A stretch of 64,000 nt of DNA from Aestuariivita sp. (GTDB lineage Bacteria; Pseudomonadota; Alphaproteobacteria; Rhodobacterales; Rhodobacteraceae): positions 124,001-188,000 of the forward strand of contig NZ_JAAWWD010000001.1 of NCBI RefSeq assembly GCF_021404545.1, in the 5' to 3' direction. Under the pieces are notes generated by a model. The model saw only the letters and a program-made list of their open reading frames with translations, made no database searches and was not told the origin of the DNA. Every line of letters begins with the position of its first letter. Position 1 is the stretch's first letter. This document shows positions 47,910-56,008 of the stretch, piece after piece. Both the position numbers and the translations under genes were made by a program.

Positions 47910-48803
47910 TTACGACACTTTTGCCGCCTTGAGGTCCATCAGCAGGAATTGCGCCTGCCGATCCTCGATCTCTTCAAAGCCGATGAAGGTTTTGAAATCC
48001 GCCATACTCATCACCGGATGGGGCAGGGCCAGAGTACCGCCATCGGCGATGAGGCGGGCGTAATTGTCCTGCATGGCGCGCGCAGCGCTCATCAAGCCAA
48101 CCAGCGGATAGCAGGCCAGCCCTGCGACCGTGCCGATCTGCTTCGACGTCAGGTCCTTTTCGAGCCAACCGAGGATTTGCAGGCTGAGCGGTACCCCCAC
48201 CGCATCGCGCAGCCGTTTCAGCCCGGCGAAATCGGTGAATGTCCGGCTGATCGGCTGGATCAGATCGGCACCAGCCTCCACATACATCCTGGCCCGCTCG
48301 ATGCTGTCGTCCTCGGTCATGGCGTCGGTGCGCGCGATGATCAGCGTGTCGGGATCGCGCCGCGCCTCGACCGCCGCGCGGATCTTGGCGGCGTGCTCAT
48401 AAGCCGGGATGATCTCCAGCTGATTTGCGGCGGCGGCACAGCGTTTGGGGGCGGTCTGATCCTCGAACACCATGCCGCAGACACCGGCCTGCTCGAATTC
48501 CCGCACGGTGCGCATCACGTTGATCGCATTGCCATAACCGGTGTCGGTATCGGCCACGACCGGCACCGTGACCGCATTGGCGATATTGCGCACGACCGTG
48601 AGGTTCTCGGTCATGGTATAGAGCTCCACGTCCGGGAACCCGAGATGCGAGGCCGAAACGGCAAAGCCCGAGGTGAAGACCGCCTGCGCGCCTGCCTTTT
48701 CGGCCATGAGCGCGGACATCGCGTCAAAGCACCCCGGCAACATCTGGGTTTCGCCCGCGCGTACCTTTGCGGCGAAAGTCGTTTTGAAATCGGGGTCTAG
48801 CAT
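47910..48803 (-). CDS. Isocitrate lyase/PEP mutase family lyase
   Basis: The 297-residue protein has the family barrel: LPGCFDAMSALMAEKAGAQA, VFTSGFAVSASHLGFPDVEL, VVADTDTGYGNAINVMRTVR near 90 (metal-binding aspartates), MVFEDQTAPKRCAA near 115 and IIARTDAMTEDDSIERA near 160. Relatives are methylisocitrate lyase, 2,3-dimethylmalate lyase and oxaloacetate decarboxylase. The usual K-K/R-C-G-H loop reads K-R-C-A-A here, keeping the catalytic cysteine but losing glycine-histidine. With the dehydratase genes before it, a dimethylmalate- or methylcitrate-like substrate is inferred. It overlaps the small-subunit gene by 7 bases. Confidence 0.82.
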   Translation of the reverse strand: MLDPDFKTTFAAKVRAGETQMLPGCFDAMSALMAEKAGAQAVFTSGFAVSASHLGFPDVELYTMTENLTVVRNIANAVTVPVVADTDTGYGNAINVMRTVREFEQAGVCGMVFEDQTAPKRCAAAANQLEIIPAYEHAAKIRAAVEARRDPDTLIIARTDAMTEDDSIERARMYVEAGADLIQPISRTFTDFAGLKRLRDAVGVPLSLQILGWLEKDLTSKQIGTVAGLACYPLVGLMSAARAMQDNYARLIADGGTLALPHPVMSMADFKTFIGFEEIEDRQAQFLLMDLKAAKVS

Positions 48804-49321
48804 TGGCTGGCCTCTTCTTCCTCGCGGGCATGCAGATATCCGACGATACCGCCCGCCTCCAACATCAGGCGATCACCGTCCGACAGCGGCTCGAAATCCA
48901 TTTCGGTCGCTTGGGTCAGGTTGCGCAGCGTGGCGCTGTGCCAATCGATCTCCACCTCGTCCCAGCGGTTGACGGCGGTCAGAATCCCCGGGCAGGCGAC
49001 CTGGGGAAAGCCCATCGCGATCTCGCCCCGCCAATAGCCGGGCGAAAAGCTTTCGGCGATCACCCCGGCGATGCCCAATTGCCGCATGCCGATCATCGGC
49101 GGGTAATGCGGATGGCCATAGCCGAAATTGTGATTGCCGATCAGCAGATCGCCGGGCCGGACCTTGTCTGCAAAACCGGGTTCTTCGGCGGCCAAGCAAA
49201 GTTTGGCCAGCGCGTCGGGGTCCTTGATTTTGATATTTTTGACGCCGATGATTTGGTCAACGTCGAAGTCTTCATCCTCGAACATCCAGGCGACGCGGCC
49301 CTTGAGATTTGCCAGCGCCAT
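48797..49321 (-). CDS. Aconitase-family dehydratase, small subunit (LeuD/DmdB-like)
   Basis: The 174-residue protein is the swivel domain of a two-part hydro-lyase: VAWMFEDEDFDVDQIIGVKN at the N-terminus and LLIGNHNFGYGHPHYPPMIG with the substrate-binding loop (usual form G-x-N-F-G-x-G-S-S-R, here changed to GYGHPHYP). AGVIAESFSPGYWRGEIAMG and PQVACPGILTAV follow. The loss of the arginine-containing G-S-S-R suggests a substrate different from isopropylmalate. It pairs with the large subunit gene 4 bases upstream. Confidence 0.83.
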   Translation of the reverse strand: MALANLKGRVAWMFEDEDFDVDQIIGVKNIKIKDPDALAKLCLAAEEPGFADKVRPGDLLIGNHNFGYGHPHYPPMIGMRQLGIAGVIAESFSPGYWRGEIAMGFPQVACPGILTAVNRWDEVEIDWHSATLRNLTQATEMDFEPLSDGDRLMLEAGGIVGYLHAREEEEASQC

Positions 49322-49325
49322 CGCG

Positions 49326-50588
49326 TTACCCTTTCAGATAAGGGCGCGGATCCGCGATGCGCCCTTCGATGGCCGAGGCCGCGACGGCGGCGGCGTTCAC
49401 GATATAGATCTCGCTGTCGGGCGACCCCATGCGCCCGCGCACGTTCAGCGTGCCGGTCGAAACCGCCCGCTGCCCGTCGCGCATCACGCCCATCCGGCCA
49501 AAGCAGTAATCGCAAGAGGAGGACGAGATAAACGCCCCCGCCGCGATCAGCCGGGTCAGGATGCCCTGTGCCGCAGCCTCCTTCATGATCTCGTTAGAAG
49601 TGGGGATCACGTTGAGCTGGAAGCCGTCTTTCACCCTGTGACCGTCCAGCACATCGGCGGCCAGTGCCAGATCCTCCACCCGGCCCGACGCGCAGGAGCC
49701 GAGATAGCCCACCTGCACCTCGGTGCCCGCAACCTCACTGAGATCGCGGGTATTGGCAGGGCTGGGCGGAATGACGGCGATGGGTTCCAGATCGGTGACG
49801 TCGATCGAGTGGCGCGCGTGGTAAACGGCGTCCTCGTCGGAGAAAAGTGGGTCGATATCGAGCCGTTGCCGTTCGCGGATGTATGCGAGCGCCTTGTCAT
49901 CGGGGTTGATGATGGCCGTGATCGCCCCGGTGAACATCGCCAGAGAGGTGATCGTCTGCCGACCCGACAGCGAAATCGCGTCGATGCCTAGGCCACCCAG
50001 CTCCATCACCATACCGCGACAGGACCGTGGTCCCAGAACACGCACGATGTGATGGAAGAGGTCGCGCGCCGTCACGCCGGGTTGCAATGCGCCCGTGATG
50101 TCGATCCGCACCGTTTCGGGCACCTTGAACTTGATGCGTTCCTTGACGAAGGCCTCAAGCAGATGCCGCCGCACGCCGACGGCGAGTGTGCCGAAGGTGC
50201 CAAGCTGGGAGATATGGCCGTCGAAATGCACCACGAAGGCGCCCGGCGTGGCATAGCCCAGCTCGGCCGCGACCTGATGACCGATGCCCTTGCGCTCATA
50301 GACGGGCACGTTGTTCTTGCGACCCCAGGCACGGGTGATCTCGTGCAACTCCTCCTCGGCGGTGGTGGCGGCGGGCACCATATGATCGATGAACAGCGCA
50401 TACCGGTCCGGCTCGGCCACTTTGTCGATGCCGAACTCCTCCTCCATCTGGCGGAAAATCACATCCGTATAGCCGGGAAAATCATAGGCGATGACGAAAT
50501 CCGGCTTGGCCAGAACCTCGTCCCCGGCATGGACCGTTTCGCGGTCTGACACACGCGCCAGTATCTTTTCGGCAATTGTATATCCCAC
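49326..50588 (-). CDS. Aconitase-family dehydratase, large subunit (LeuC/DmdA-like)
   Basis: The 420-residue protein has the aconitase core with three cluster cysteines: VGYLGSCASGRVEDLALAAD near 300 (C in SCASGR, usual SCTNGR) and FISSSSCDYCFGRMGVM near 360 (CxxC). FVVHFDGHISQLGTFGTLAV, and the closing AVAASAIEGRIADPRPYLKG also fit. It should hold a [4Fe-4S] cluster and hydrate or dehydrate a dicarboxylate. The start is GTG 50588 with GAGGA upstream; an in-frame TTG at 50618 has no ribosome site. It is first in the four-gene operon behind the operator at 50668. Confidence 0.85.
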   Translation of the reverse strand: MGYTIAEKILARVSDRETVHAGDEVLAKPDFVIAYDFPGYTDVIFRQMEEEFGIDKVAEPDRYALFIDHMVPAATTAEEELHEITRAWGRKNNVPVYERKGIGHQVAAELGYATPGAFVVHFDGHISQLGTFGTLAVGVRRHLLEAFVKERIKFKVPETVRIDITGALQPGVTARDLFHHIVRVLGPRSCRGMVMELGGLGIDAISLSGRQTITSLAMFTGAITAIINPDDKALAYIRERQRLDIDPLFSDEDAVYHARHSIDVTDLEPIAVIPPSPANTRDLSEVAGTEVQVGYLGSCASGRVEDLALAADVLDGHRVKDGFQLNVIPTSNEIMKEAAAQGILTRLIAAGAFISSSSCDYCFGRMGVMRDGQRAVSTGTLNVRGRMGSPDSEIYIVNAAAVAASAIEGRIADPRPYLKG

Positions 50589-50625
50589 GCGCCGACGTCC
50601 TCTTCTCTTCGGATCCAACGAGGTA

Positions 50626-50655
50626 ATTGTGTGTCTTGATCTGATAGAAAGTCAA
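50626..50655 (-). promoter_or_regulatory. Candidate promoter of the dehydratase operon
   Basis: Reading the minus strand, TTGACT (50655-50650) and CACAAT (50631-50626) are 18 bases apart, upstream of GTG 50588. The -35 is 12 bases from the palindrome at 50668-50684, the same distance as at dctP. Confidence 0.5.
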
Positions 50656-50667
50656 CTGACAACGAAA

Positions 50668-50684
50668 ATTTCATATAATGAAAT
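50668..50684. promoter_or_regulatory. Putative IclR operator, copy 1 (dehydratase operon)
   Basis: ATTTCAT-ATA-ATGAAAT is a perfect palindrome with 7-bp arms. It lies between the iclR stop and the dehydratase operon, 12 bp upstream of that promoter's -35. The same palindrome (different 3-base centre) recurs at 51485-51501, between iclR and dctP. The spacing upstream of -35 suits an activator. Confidence 0.75.
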
Positions 50685-50685
50685 A

Positions 50686-51465
50686 CTAGCTTGCGTGACC
50701 ACGAACCATGCGCTGCATGTCGGTCGCTGCGGTTTGCAAGGCCGCCAACAGCTCTGCCTGGGCCGCGCCAACAAATCGCGGCGTCAAGCCGCCGGAGGAG
50801 ATCGCGGCAAGGATCTGCCCCTCATCATCCAACAGCGGCACCGCCATTGCTGAGAGGCCCGTGGCGATCTCGTCATGTTTGACAATCACGCCATTGGCGC
50901 GAATATCCGCGACCTCCTGTCGCAAAAGGCCACGCCCCTCTTCCAGCTCATCCAGAAGGCGCGCGCGCGTTTCCTCATCCTTGTAGGCCAGCAGGACCCG
51001 AGGGGCCGTGCCCCGGTCAAACGGTCGGGTTTCGCCCACCGCCCACCATCGCACCTCGATCGCCTGACCGCCGTTATGGCGTGCGGTACAAAGCGCCTCG
51101 TCCCCATGCGGAATGGACAGATAGACAGTCGTTTGCGTATCGACGGCGAGCTGGATCAGGCGCCTTTCGACCAGGCTGGTGAGGGTCAGCGATTCGGGTA
51201 CGGCGCGCGCAAGATCCAGCAACCCGGTTGACGCGCTATAGCGTCCAGAAGACGGGTCTTGATGAACCAACCCCTCGTCCCGCAGGGTCACCAGGATGCG
51301 CCGCGTCGTACCCGCATCCAGCCCGGTGGCGCGCACAATCTCGTTCAGCGCAAGGTATGGTTGATTGGTGGAAAACGTGCGCAGGATGGCAACTGCGCGC
51401 GAAATGGCCCGGACACGGGGCAGGGTCGCGCCCTGCTGTCCGCGTGGTTGAGTGGTCTTGGTCAC
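50686..51465 (-). CDS. IclR family transcriptional regulator
   Basis: The 259-residue protein has the N-terminal winged helix (AISRAVAILRTFSTNQPYLA through ATGLDAGTTRRILVTLRDEG, residues 22-70). The IclR effector domain follows, including HGDEALCTARHNGGQAIEVR, GTAPRVLLAYKDEETRARLL and GLSAMAVPLLDDEGQILAAI. It starts at GTG 51465. It lies between the operon of dehydratase-lyase genes (same strand, downstream) and dctPQM (divergent), with a matching palindrome on each side. It probably controls both units and itself, responding to the imported acid or a breakdown product. Confidence 0.92.
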   Translation of the reverse strand: MTKTTQPRGQQGATLPRVRAISRAVAILRTFSTNQPYLALNEIVRATGLDAGTTRRILVTLRDEGLVHQDPSSGRYSASTGLLDLARAVPESLTLTSLVERRLIQLAVDTQTTVYLSIPHGDEALCTARHNGGQAIEVRWWAVGETRPFDRGTAPRVLLAYKDEETRARLLDELEEGRGLLRQEVADIRANGVIVKHDEIATGLSAMAVPLLDDEGQILAAISSGGLTPRFVGAAQAELLAALQTAATDMQRMVRGHAS

Positions 51466-51484
51466 AGAGCGATCCAGTCAAAGA

Positions 51485-51501
51485 ATTTCATTAGATGAAA
51501 T
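51485..51501. promoter_or_regulatory. Putative IclR operator, copy 2 (iclR/dctP)
   Basis: ATTTCAT-TAG-ATGAAAT is a perfect palindrome, 12 bp upstream of the dctP -35 and 20 bp before the iclR start codon. The latter position also allows autorepression. It matches 50668-50684 in every arm base. Confidence 0.78.
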
Positions 51502-51513
51502 ATAAATTACATG

Positions 51514-51543
51514 TTGACACAGCACAACCCCGCTATGCGATAT
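51514..51543 (+). promoter_or_regulatory. Candidate promoter of dctPQM
   Basis: TTGACA at 51514-51519 and CGATAT at 51538-51543 with an 18-base spacer, followed by a leader to ATG 51588. The -35 is a perfect consensus; the -10 is weak, which fits an activator-dependent promoter. Confidence 0.55.
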
Positions 51544-51587
51544 TGCTCCGGACTGATCCGACGAGATCGGTGTAGGGAGGATATTAA

Positions 51588-52676
51588 ATGAAACGTTTGC
51601 TCAGTGGATTTCTGATGCCCGCGCTTGTGGCTGCGGGTCTTGTCACCGTCGCGCTGCCCGCGCCCGCCGAGGCACAGATGCGCGAATTGCGCTTTGCCGA
51701 GTTTGGCCCCAATCGCGGAACCCGTGCGGCGGCTCTGGAATGGCTCGACCAAGAGATGCGGGACCGCAGCGGCGGTACGCTTGGCCTGAACATCACATGG
51801 GGCGGTGCGCTTTTGGGTGCAAAGACCGCAGCACAGGGTCTATCGGACGGTGTGGCGGATATGGCGTCGATCGTGCCGGTCTATGCGCCGGGTCAATTGG
51901 TGGCCTACGAGGTCGTCGACACGATCCAGTTTGGTGACGAATGGGTCGGCATGATGGCCACCTATGAGTTGATGACCACGAACGAGGCCGCACTGGCCGA
52001 GCAGAAGAAGGCCAATATCAAGTATTTCGGCAACTATACCACCGGACCCACACAGCTTTTGATGCGGGATACGCCAGTAGCGACCGCCGCCGATCTGGAT
52101 GGCAAGACGATCCGCGCGACTGGTGCCTTTGTCCCCGCGTTGGAGGCCAAGGGTGCCTCAACCGTGTCGATGTCACAGCCCAAGGTCTATGAAGCGATCT
52201 CGAACGGGTCGGTCGATGGGTCGACGACATATTACTACGTGGCCAAGGCCTATAAGCATTATGAGGTCGCGGACTATATCACGGCGCTCGATATGGGTCA
52301 GGTGCTGGCCTTTGGTATCGGCATGAACATGAACACCTACATGAGCCTTACCCCGGAGCAGCAGGCGCTTGTGGACGAGCTGGGCCGCGACTTTACCGTT
52401 TATATGGCGGAAAAGATGTATACCTCCAGAACCGAGACACGGGCCGAGCTTGAGGCCGGTATCGATGGTCACAAGATCGAGATCGTGGAACCCACGGCCG
52501 AGCTGCGTGCTGCGCTGGTCAAGGTGGCAAATGAAGACGTGGCTAGCTGGAAGGAGAAGGCCAGCGAAAAGGGTCTCGATGCCGGGGGTGTCTATGACGC
52601 GTTTGCGGCGCTGGTGGACAAATACACCGCCGCGCGGGACGCCGACGGCTATCCCTGGGACGTCAAGAGCAACTGA
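51588..52676 (+). CDS. dctP: TRAP transporter solute-binding protein (DctP)
   Basis: This periplasmic protein captures the substrate for the DctQM permease. The 362-residue protein has a signal peptide (MKRLLSGFLMPALVAAGLVT to ALPAPAEA, cut before QMREL). The DctP domain includes GALLGAKTAAQGLSDGVADM, MRDTPVATAADLDGKTIRAT (with the arginine that usually binds the carboxylate near 180), and the exchange segment KVYEAISNGSVDGSTTYYYV. The arginine indicates an organic acid; which one is not visible. The ribosome site is GGGAGG. Transcription likely attenuates at the hairpin after it. Confidence 0.93.
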   Translation: MKRLLSGFLMPALVAAGLVTVALPAPAEAQMRELRFAEFGPNRGTRAAALEWLDQEMRDRSGGTLGLNITWGGALLGAKTAAQGLSDGVADMASIVPVYAPGQLVAYEVVDTIQFGDEWVGMMATYELMTTNEAALAEQKKANIKYFGNYTTGPTQLLMRDTPVATAADLDGKTIRATGAFVPALEAKGASTVSMSQPKVYEAISNGSVDGSTTYYYVAKAYKHYEVADYITALDMGQVLAFGIGMNMNTYMSLTPEQQALVDELGRDFTVYMAEKMYTSRTETRAELEAGIDGHKIEIVEPTAELRAALVKVANEDVASWKEKASEKGLDAGGVYDAFAALVDKYTAARDADGYPWDVKSN

Positions 52677-52687
52677 TTATGACCCCG

Positions 52688-52722
52688 AAACCGGCCCGTT
52701 CCCATTTGGTACGGGCCGGTTT
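52688..52722 (+). terminator. Attenuator hairpin between dctP and dctQ
   Basis: AAACCGGCCCGT (52688-52699) pairs over 12 bases with ACGGGCCGGTTT (52711-52722). There is no long T-run after it, so it should act as a partial terminator or 3' stabiliser that keeps the binding protein more abundant than the permease. Confidence 0.7.
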
Positions 52723-52748
52723 GATTTGACCGAAAGTGTTGGCACACA

Positions 52749-53240
52749 TTGCTCAGATTCCTTGATATTATTGAAAACATCGCCCTTTGGACCGGCTGTC
52801 TGGCGCTCTTGATCATGGGTGCGCTGGTGACCGGGTCAGTGCTGGGGCGCAGTCTTTTTAACGCGCCGATCCCGGATGATCTCTTGATGATCGGGTTGTT
52901 GATGGTCTGCGTGATTGTCCTGCCGCTGTCTTATGTCGAACGCAGCAACGGCCACATCGTCGTGACCGTGATCGCGGACCGCTTGCCCGTGCGTGTTCAG
53001 CGTGTCCTGCGGATATTCGGTCAGCTGATCTTTGCCGCGTTCATGGGTACGATGGGGTTCGTGATCGCGCGGAAGGTGCCGTCGGAGTTCGAACAGAATC
53101 TCTATTACGATGGTCATCTCGAAGTGCCGACCTGGCCGATGAAAGCGGTCTTTGCATTTGGCGTGGCGGTTTTTCTGCTGCGTATCGTGACAAACATCAT
53201 TCGGGATCTGCGCGAGACCGATCAAGATCAGGCGATCTGA
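52749..53240 (+). CDS. dctQ: TRAP transporter small permease (DctQ)
   Basis: The 163-residue protein has four membrane segments (residues about 12-30, 45-65, 88-107, 130-150) and the DctQ pattern NAPIPDDLLMIGLLMVCVIV and YVERSNGHIVVTVIADRLP (usual R-x-x-x-H-I/V-x-V). The only start that gives the first segment is TTG 52749; the ribosome site is poor, so translation may be weak. It forms the permease with DctM, 4 bases downstream. Confidence 0.88.
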   Translation: MLRFLDIIENIALWTGCLALLIMGALVTGSVLGRSLFNAPIPDDLLMIGLLMVCVIVLPLSYVERSNGHIVVTVIADRLPVRVQRVLRIFGQLIFAAFMGTMGFVIARKVPSEFEQNLYYDGHLEVPTWPMKAVFAFGVAVFLLRIVTNIIRDLRETDQDQAI

Positions 53241-53244
53241 GCCC

Positions 53245-54585
53245 ATGGACCCTTTGACGGTTGGCATCTGCGGGCTGATTGCCACGCTTGTTCTTCTGGC
53301 GCTGCGCGTCCCAATTGCGGCGGCACTGGGCGCTGTGGCTTCGGTTGGGATCTTTGTCATATTTGCCTGGCGTCCGGGGGCGGAGTTTGCCCCGCAATGG
53401 GCCTGGCAACCAACCTTTTCGCTGCTTGCAAATAACCCTTACGCGTTCATCACCACCTATACCTTGTCGACAATCCCGCTTTTTATTTTCATGGGGCATC
53501 TGGCATATGAGGCCGGGTTCACGACAGATATCTACCGCGCCGCACGGTTGTGGCTGACCCGCGTCAAGGGCGGTGTTGCCATTGCATCGGTCGTTGGCTG
53601 CGGCGGGTTTTCGGCCATCACCGGGTCGTCGGTGGCCTGTGCGGCGGCGATGGGCCGGATCGCGATCCCCGAGATGCTGAAATTCGGGTACTCCAAATCG
53701 CTTGCGTCAGGATCGGTCGCGATTGGGGGCACGCTGGGCTCGCTCATCCCGCCCAGCGTTCTGTTCATCCTCTATGGCATCTTTGCCGAGCAATCGATTG
53801 CCAAGCTCTTTGTTGCCGCGATCATCCCGGGGCTGTTGTCGCTGGCGGCCTATATCCTGGTGATCTACATTTGGGTGTCGCGCCGCCCGCAGGACGCACC
53901 GATCCCGGAAGAAGAGATCTCGCGCGCCGAGCGAATGCGCGCTTTGCGCGACTGCTGGGCGATTGTTGTCCTGTTCATCGCTGTTGTCGGCGGCATCTAT
54001 GTCGGTCTTTTCACCCCGACCGAAGCTGCGGGCATGGGCGCTGCGACAACACTGGTCTTGGGTCTGCTCCTGGGTCGTTTGAACCTTAGGAAGATCTTCG
54101 CGGCCCTGAAAGAGAGCGTCTATCAGTCTTCAATGGTGTTTGTGATCGCAATCGGCGGCAAGCTGTTTGTGAACTTCATGGCGCTGACCGGTCTGGCCGG
54201 AGAAATCACCACCTGGATCGAGACATCCGGGGTGTCGGTCTTTGTGATCATGGGCCTGATCGTCCTGATGTATATCTTCTTGGGGATGTTTCTGGATCCC
54301 ATCGGGATCATACTGCTGACATTGCCGCTGACCATTCCGATTGTCGAAACCTTTGGCTTTTCGCTGATCTGGTTTGGCGTGGTGGTGATCAAGCTGTTGG
54401 AGATCGGGCTTGTCACGCCGCCCATTGGGCTGAACGTCTTTGTAATCAAGTCCATCGTTGGTGACCGAATACCATTGGAATCAATATTCGGCGGTGTGGC
54501 GTGGTTCCTTCTGATCGAGATATTCGTCCTCGCCGCGATCCTGCTGATCCCGGCCTTGTCGCTCTACCTGACGGCTTTCGTCTAG
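53245..54585 (+). CDS. dctM: TRAP transporter large permease (DctM)
   Basis: The 446-residue protein has about twelve hydrophobic segments and the DctM motifs GCGGFSAITGSSVACAAAMG near 115, LASGSVAIGGTLGSLIPPSV near 152, GLFTPTEAAGMGAATTLVLG near 255, and LGMFLDPIGIILLTLPLTIP near 345. It carries out the sodium-coupled transport step. It ends the dctPQM unit; the next gene lies 181 bases away. Confidence 0.95.
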   Translation: MDPLTVGICGLIATLVLLALRVPIAAALGAVASVGIFVIFAWRPGAEFAPQWAWQPTFSLLANNPYAFITTYTLSTIPLFIFMGHLAYEAGFTTDIYRAARLWLTRVKGGVAIASVVGCGGFSAITGSSVACAAAMGRIAIPEMLKFGYSKSLASGSVAIGGTLGSLIPPSVLFILYGIFAEQSIAKLFVAAIIPGLLSLAAYILVIYIWVSRRPQDAPIPEEEISRAERMRALRDCWAIVVLFIAVVGGIYVGLFTPTEAAGMGAATTLVLGLLLGRLNLRKIFAALKESVYQSSMVFVIAIGGKLFVNFMALTGLAGEITTWIETSGVSVFVIMGLIVLMYIFLGMFLDPIGIILLTLPLTIPIVETFGFSLIWFGVVVIKLLEIGLVTPPIGLNVFVIKSIVGDRIPLESIFGGVAWFLLIEIFVLAAILLIPALSLYLTAFV

Positions 54586-54766
54586 GTACTGCCAGCGGTC
54601 AAGGGCCCACAGAACGGACCCGCCCGTCGGATGCGGTGCGCTAAACTCTGCCCTTTTCATGTGGGTTGGCATTTGCCACTCTAACCCTGAATTTCCGGAT
54701 CGGGTGATGTAAACCCCATTAACATTACCTATATGGACAGCATGATGATTGGAAAGGGCGTATTTG

Positions 54767-55843
54767 ATGGCCAATTTTGACGCGATGGTTGAGGATTCTC
54801 AGGCGCAGGTCGCCAAGACTCAAGCCGAAATCCAACAGCTCTCGTCGCGGATCGAGTCCGCGCGTGCCAAGATTGCAGCGGGCGAGGATGCCACGATTGA
54901 CATCGAAACTGCGACCCTTGAGGATGTCCACGCCCATACGGACGTGATGAACGCCAACATCGCCGAGCTGATCATGGGTCTGGACGACGTCACCGAGGCG
55001 TTTTCCAAGGATTTCGATGAGATGCGGTCAAAGACCGGCTGGGAGAGCTTTGTCGGCATCTTCTCAAGCGGCAAATCGGAATCGATGCGTCAGGAGCGGA
55101 TGCGCACCGCGTCGATCGACGACAAGCTTCAGGACCTGATCGCGAAATCCGATGTCATCGTGACGCTCTTGCAAGGCCAGCTGGAGATGCTGGAGGCCGA
55201 GAAAACCAAGGTCGAGACAAATCTGACCGGGACCCTGGACGAACGCGAGGCCGTCGTGGCCGAGCTGGAAGCCCTGCGCACCGATATTCAGGGGATGGAT
55301 CCCAAGATCATTACTCTGGAAAACAAGATCTCCGTCGAACAGGACGCCGCCGCGCGGACCCAACTGGAGACAGAGCTGGCCGGGCTGAACACCCAGTACA
55401 ATCAGATGGTGCAGGATGAGCAGGTCAAGCTCGCCCGCAGCCAAACCCTGGAGCGGTATATCGAAAAGGGCAAGACCTGGGTCGACTCGCTTCAGAATCA
55501 GGCAGCGACCCAGATGGTTCTGATCAACAAGTTGCAGACCGATACCAAACAGCGGGTCGTTCTTTATGATGCGTTGTCGAAATCGCTGAAAACAGCGCAG
55601 CAACAGGACGTGGCGCACCGGATAAACGAGATCGGCGTAAAAACCGACCAGGAGGCGCAAACCGCAATGGCCGCGATTGGTACGGCGACCAATCAGAAGA
55701 TGGCCGAGATGATGGAAAAACACGAGGATCACATGGTCTTTGCCCGCGACGTGCTGGAAGCCAAGGCCAAGGCGGATGAACGCTTTGCCCGGCGGTTCGC
55801 GAAGATTATCGAGAAACACGACAAAAATCTCTACGGGGCGTGA
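54767..55843 (+). CDS. Coiled-coil protein, TelA-like layout
   Basis: The 358-residue protein is almost entirely helical. A short N-terminal coiled coil (residues 10-40) is followed by a middle section TGWESFVGIFSSGKSESMRQ near 93-112 and long coiled coils 120-250. A C-terminal helical part with FARRFAKIIEKHDKNL ends the protein. The W-E-x-x-x-G-x-F section followed by alternating helices resembles TelA toxic-anion-resistance proteins, but this is a layout likeness only. No signal peptide or membrane segment is seen. The ATG at 54767 follows GGAAAGGG. It opens the operon that ends near 62894. Confidence 0.6.
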   Translation: MANFDAMVEDSQAQVAKTQAEIQQLSSRIESARAKIAAGEDATIDIETATLEDVHAHTDVMNANIAELIMGLDDVTEAFSKDFDEMRSKTGWESFVGIFSSGKSESMRQERMRTASIDDKLQDLIAKSDVIVTLLQGQLEMLEAEKTKVETNLTGTLDEREAVVAELEALRTDIQGMDPKIITLENKISVEQDAAARTQLETELAGLNTQYNQMVQDEQVKLARSQTLERYIEKGKTWVDSLQNQAATQMVLINKLQTDTKQRVVLYDALSKSLKTAQQQDVAHRINEIGVKTDQEAQTAMAAIGTATNQKMAEMMEKHEDHMVFARDVLEAKAKADERFARRFAKIIEKHDKNLYGA

Positions 55844-55845
55844 GG

Positions 55846-56001
55846 ATGCAAAAGCTTGGCTTGATCCTGATGGCGGTCTGGCTGGTCTCGGCCGTGGCTT
55901 CCTGGCTGGACCTCGTCCCGCGTGAGGTGGAACTGGTAGGGCTGGGCCTCGGGGCCGTGGGTGTGCTGATGTTGTTTTTGGCGCGCAAGCGGCGCCAGTG
56001 A
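55846..56001 (+). CDS. 51-residue two-helix membrane miniprotein
   Basis: This very short gene starts two bases after the stop of the coiled-coil gene (TGAGGATG) and ends 7 bases before the next start. It encodes MQKLGLILMAVWLVSAVASW as the first membrane helix, a short loop with DLVPREVELV, and a second helix GLGLGAVGVLMLFLARKRRQ with a basic end. The tight spacing on both sides and the hydrophobic pattern support expression. No family was recognised. Confidence 0.7.
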   Translation: MQKLGLILMAVWLVSAVASWLDLVPREVELVGLGLGAVGVLMLFLARKRRQ

Positions 56002-56008
56002 TCCGGTC

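Noticed and set aside
46821-48800. 659-codon plus-strand open frame opposite the lyase and M29-like genes
   Set aside because: It is a shadow of two convincing minus-strand genes; its sequence has no domain and is rich in His/Arg/Gln as typical of antisense frames.
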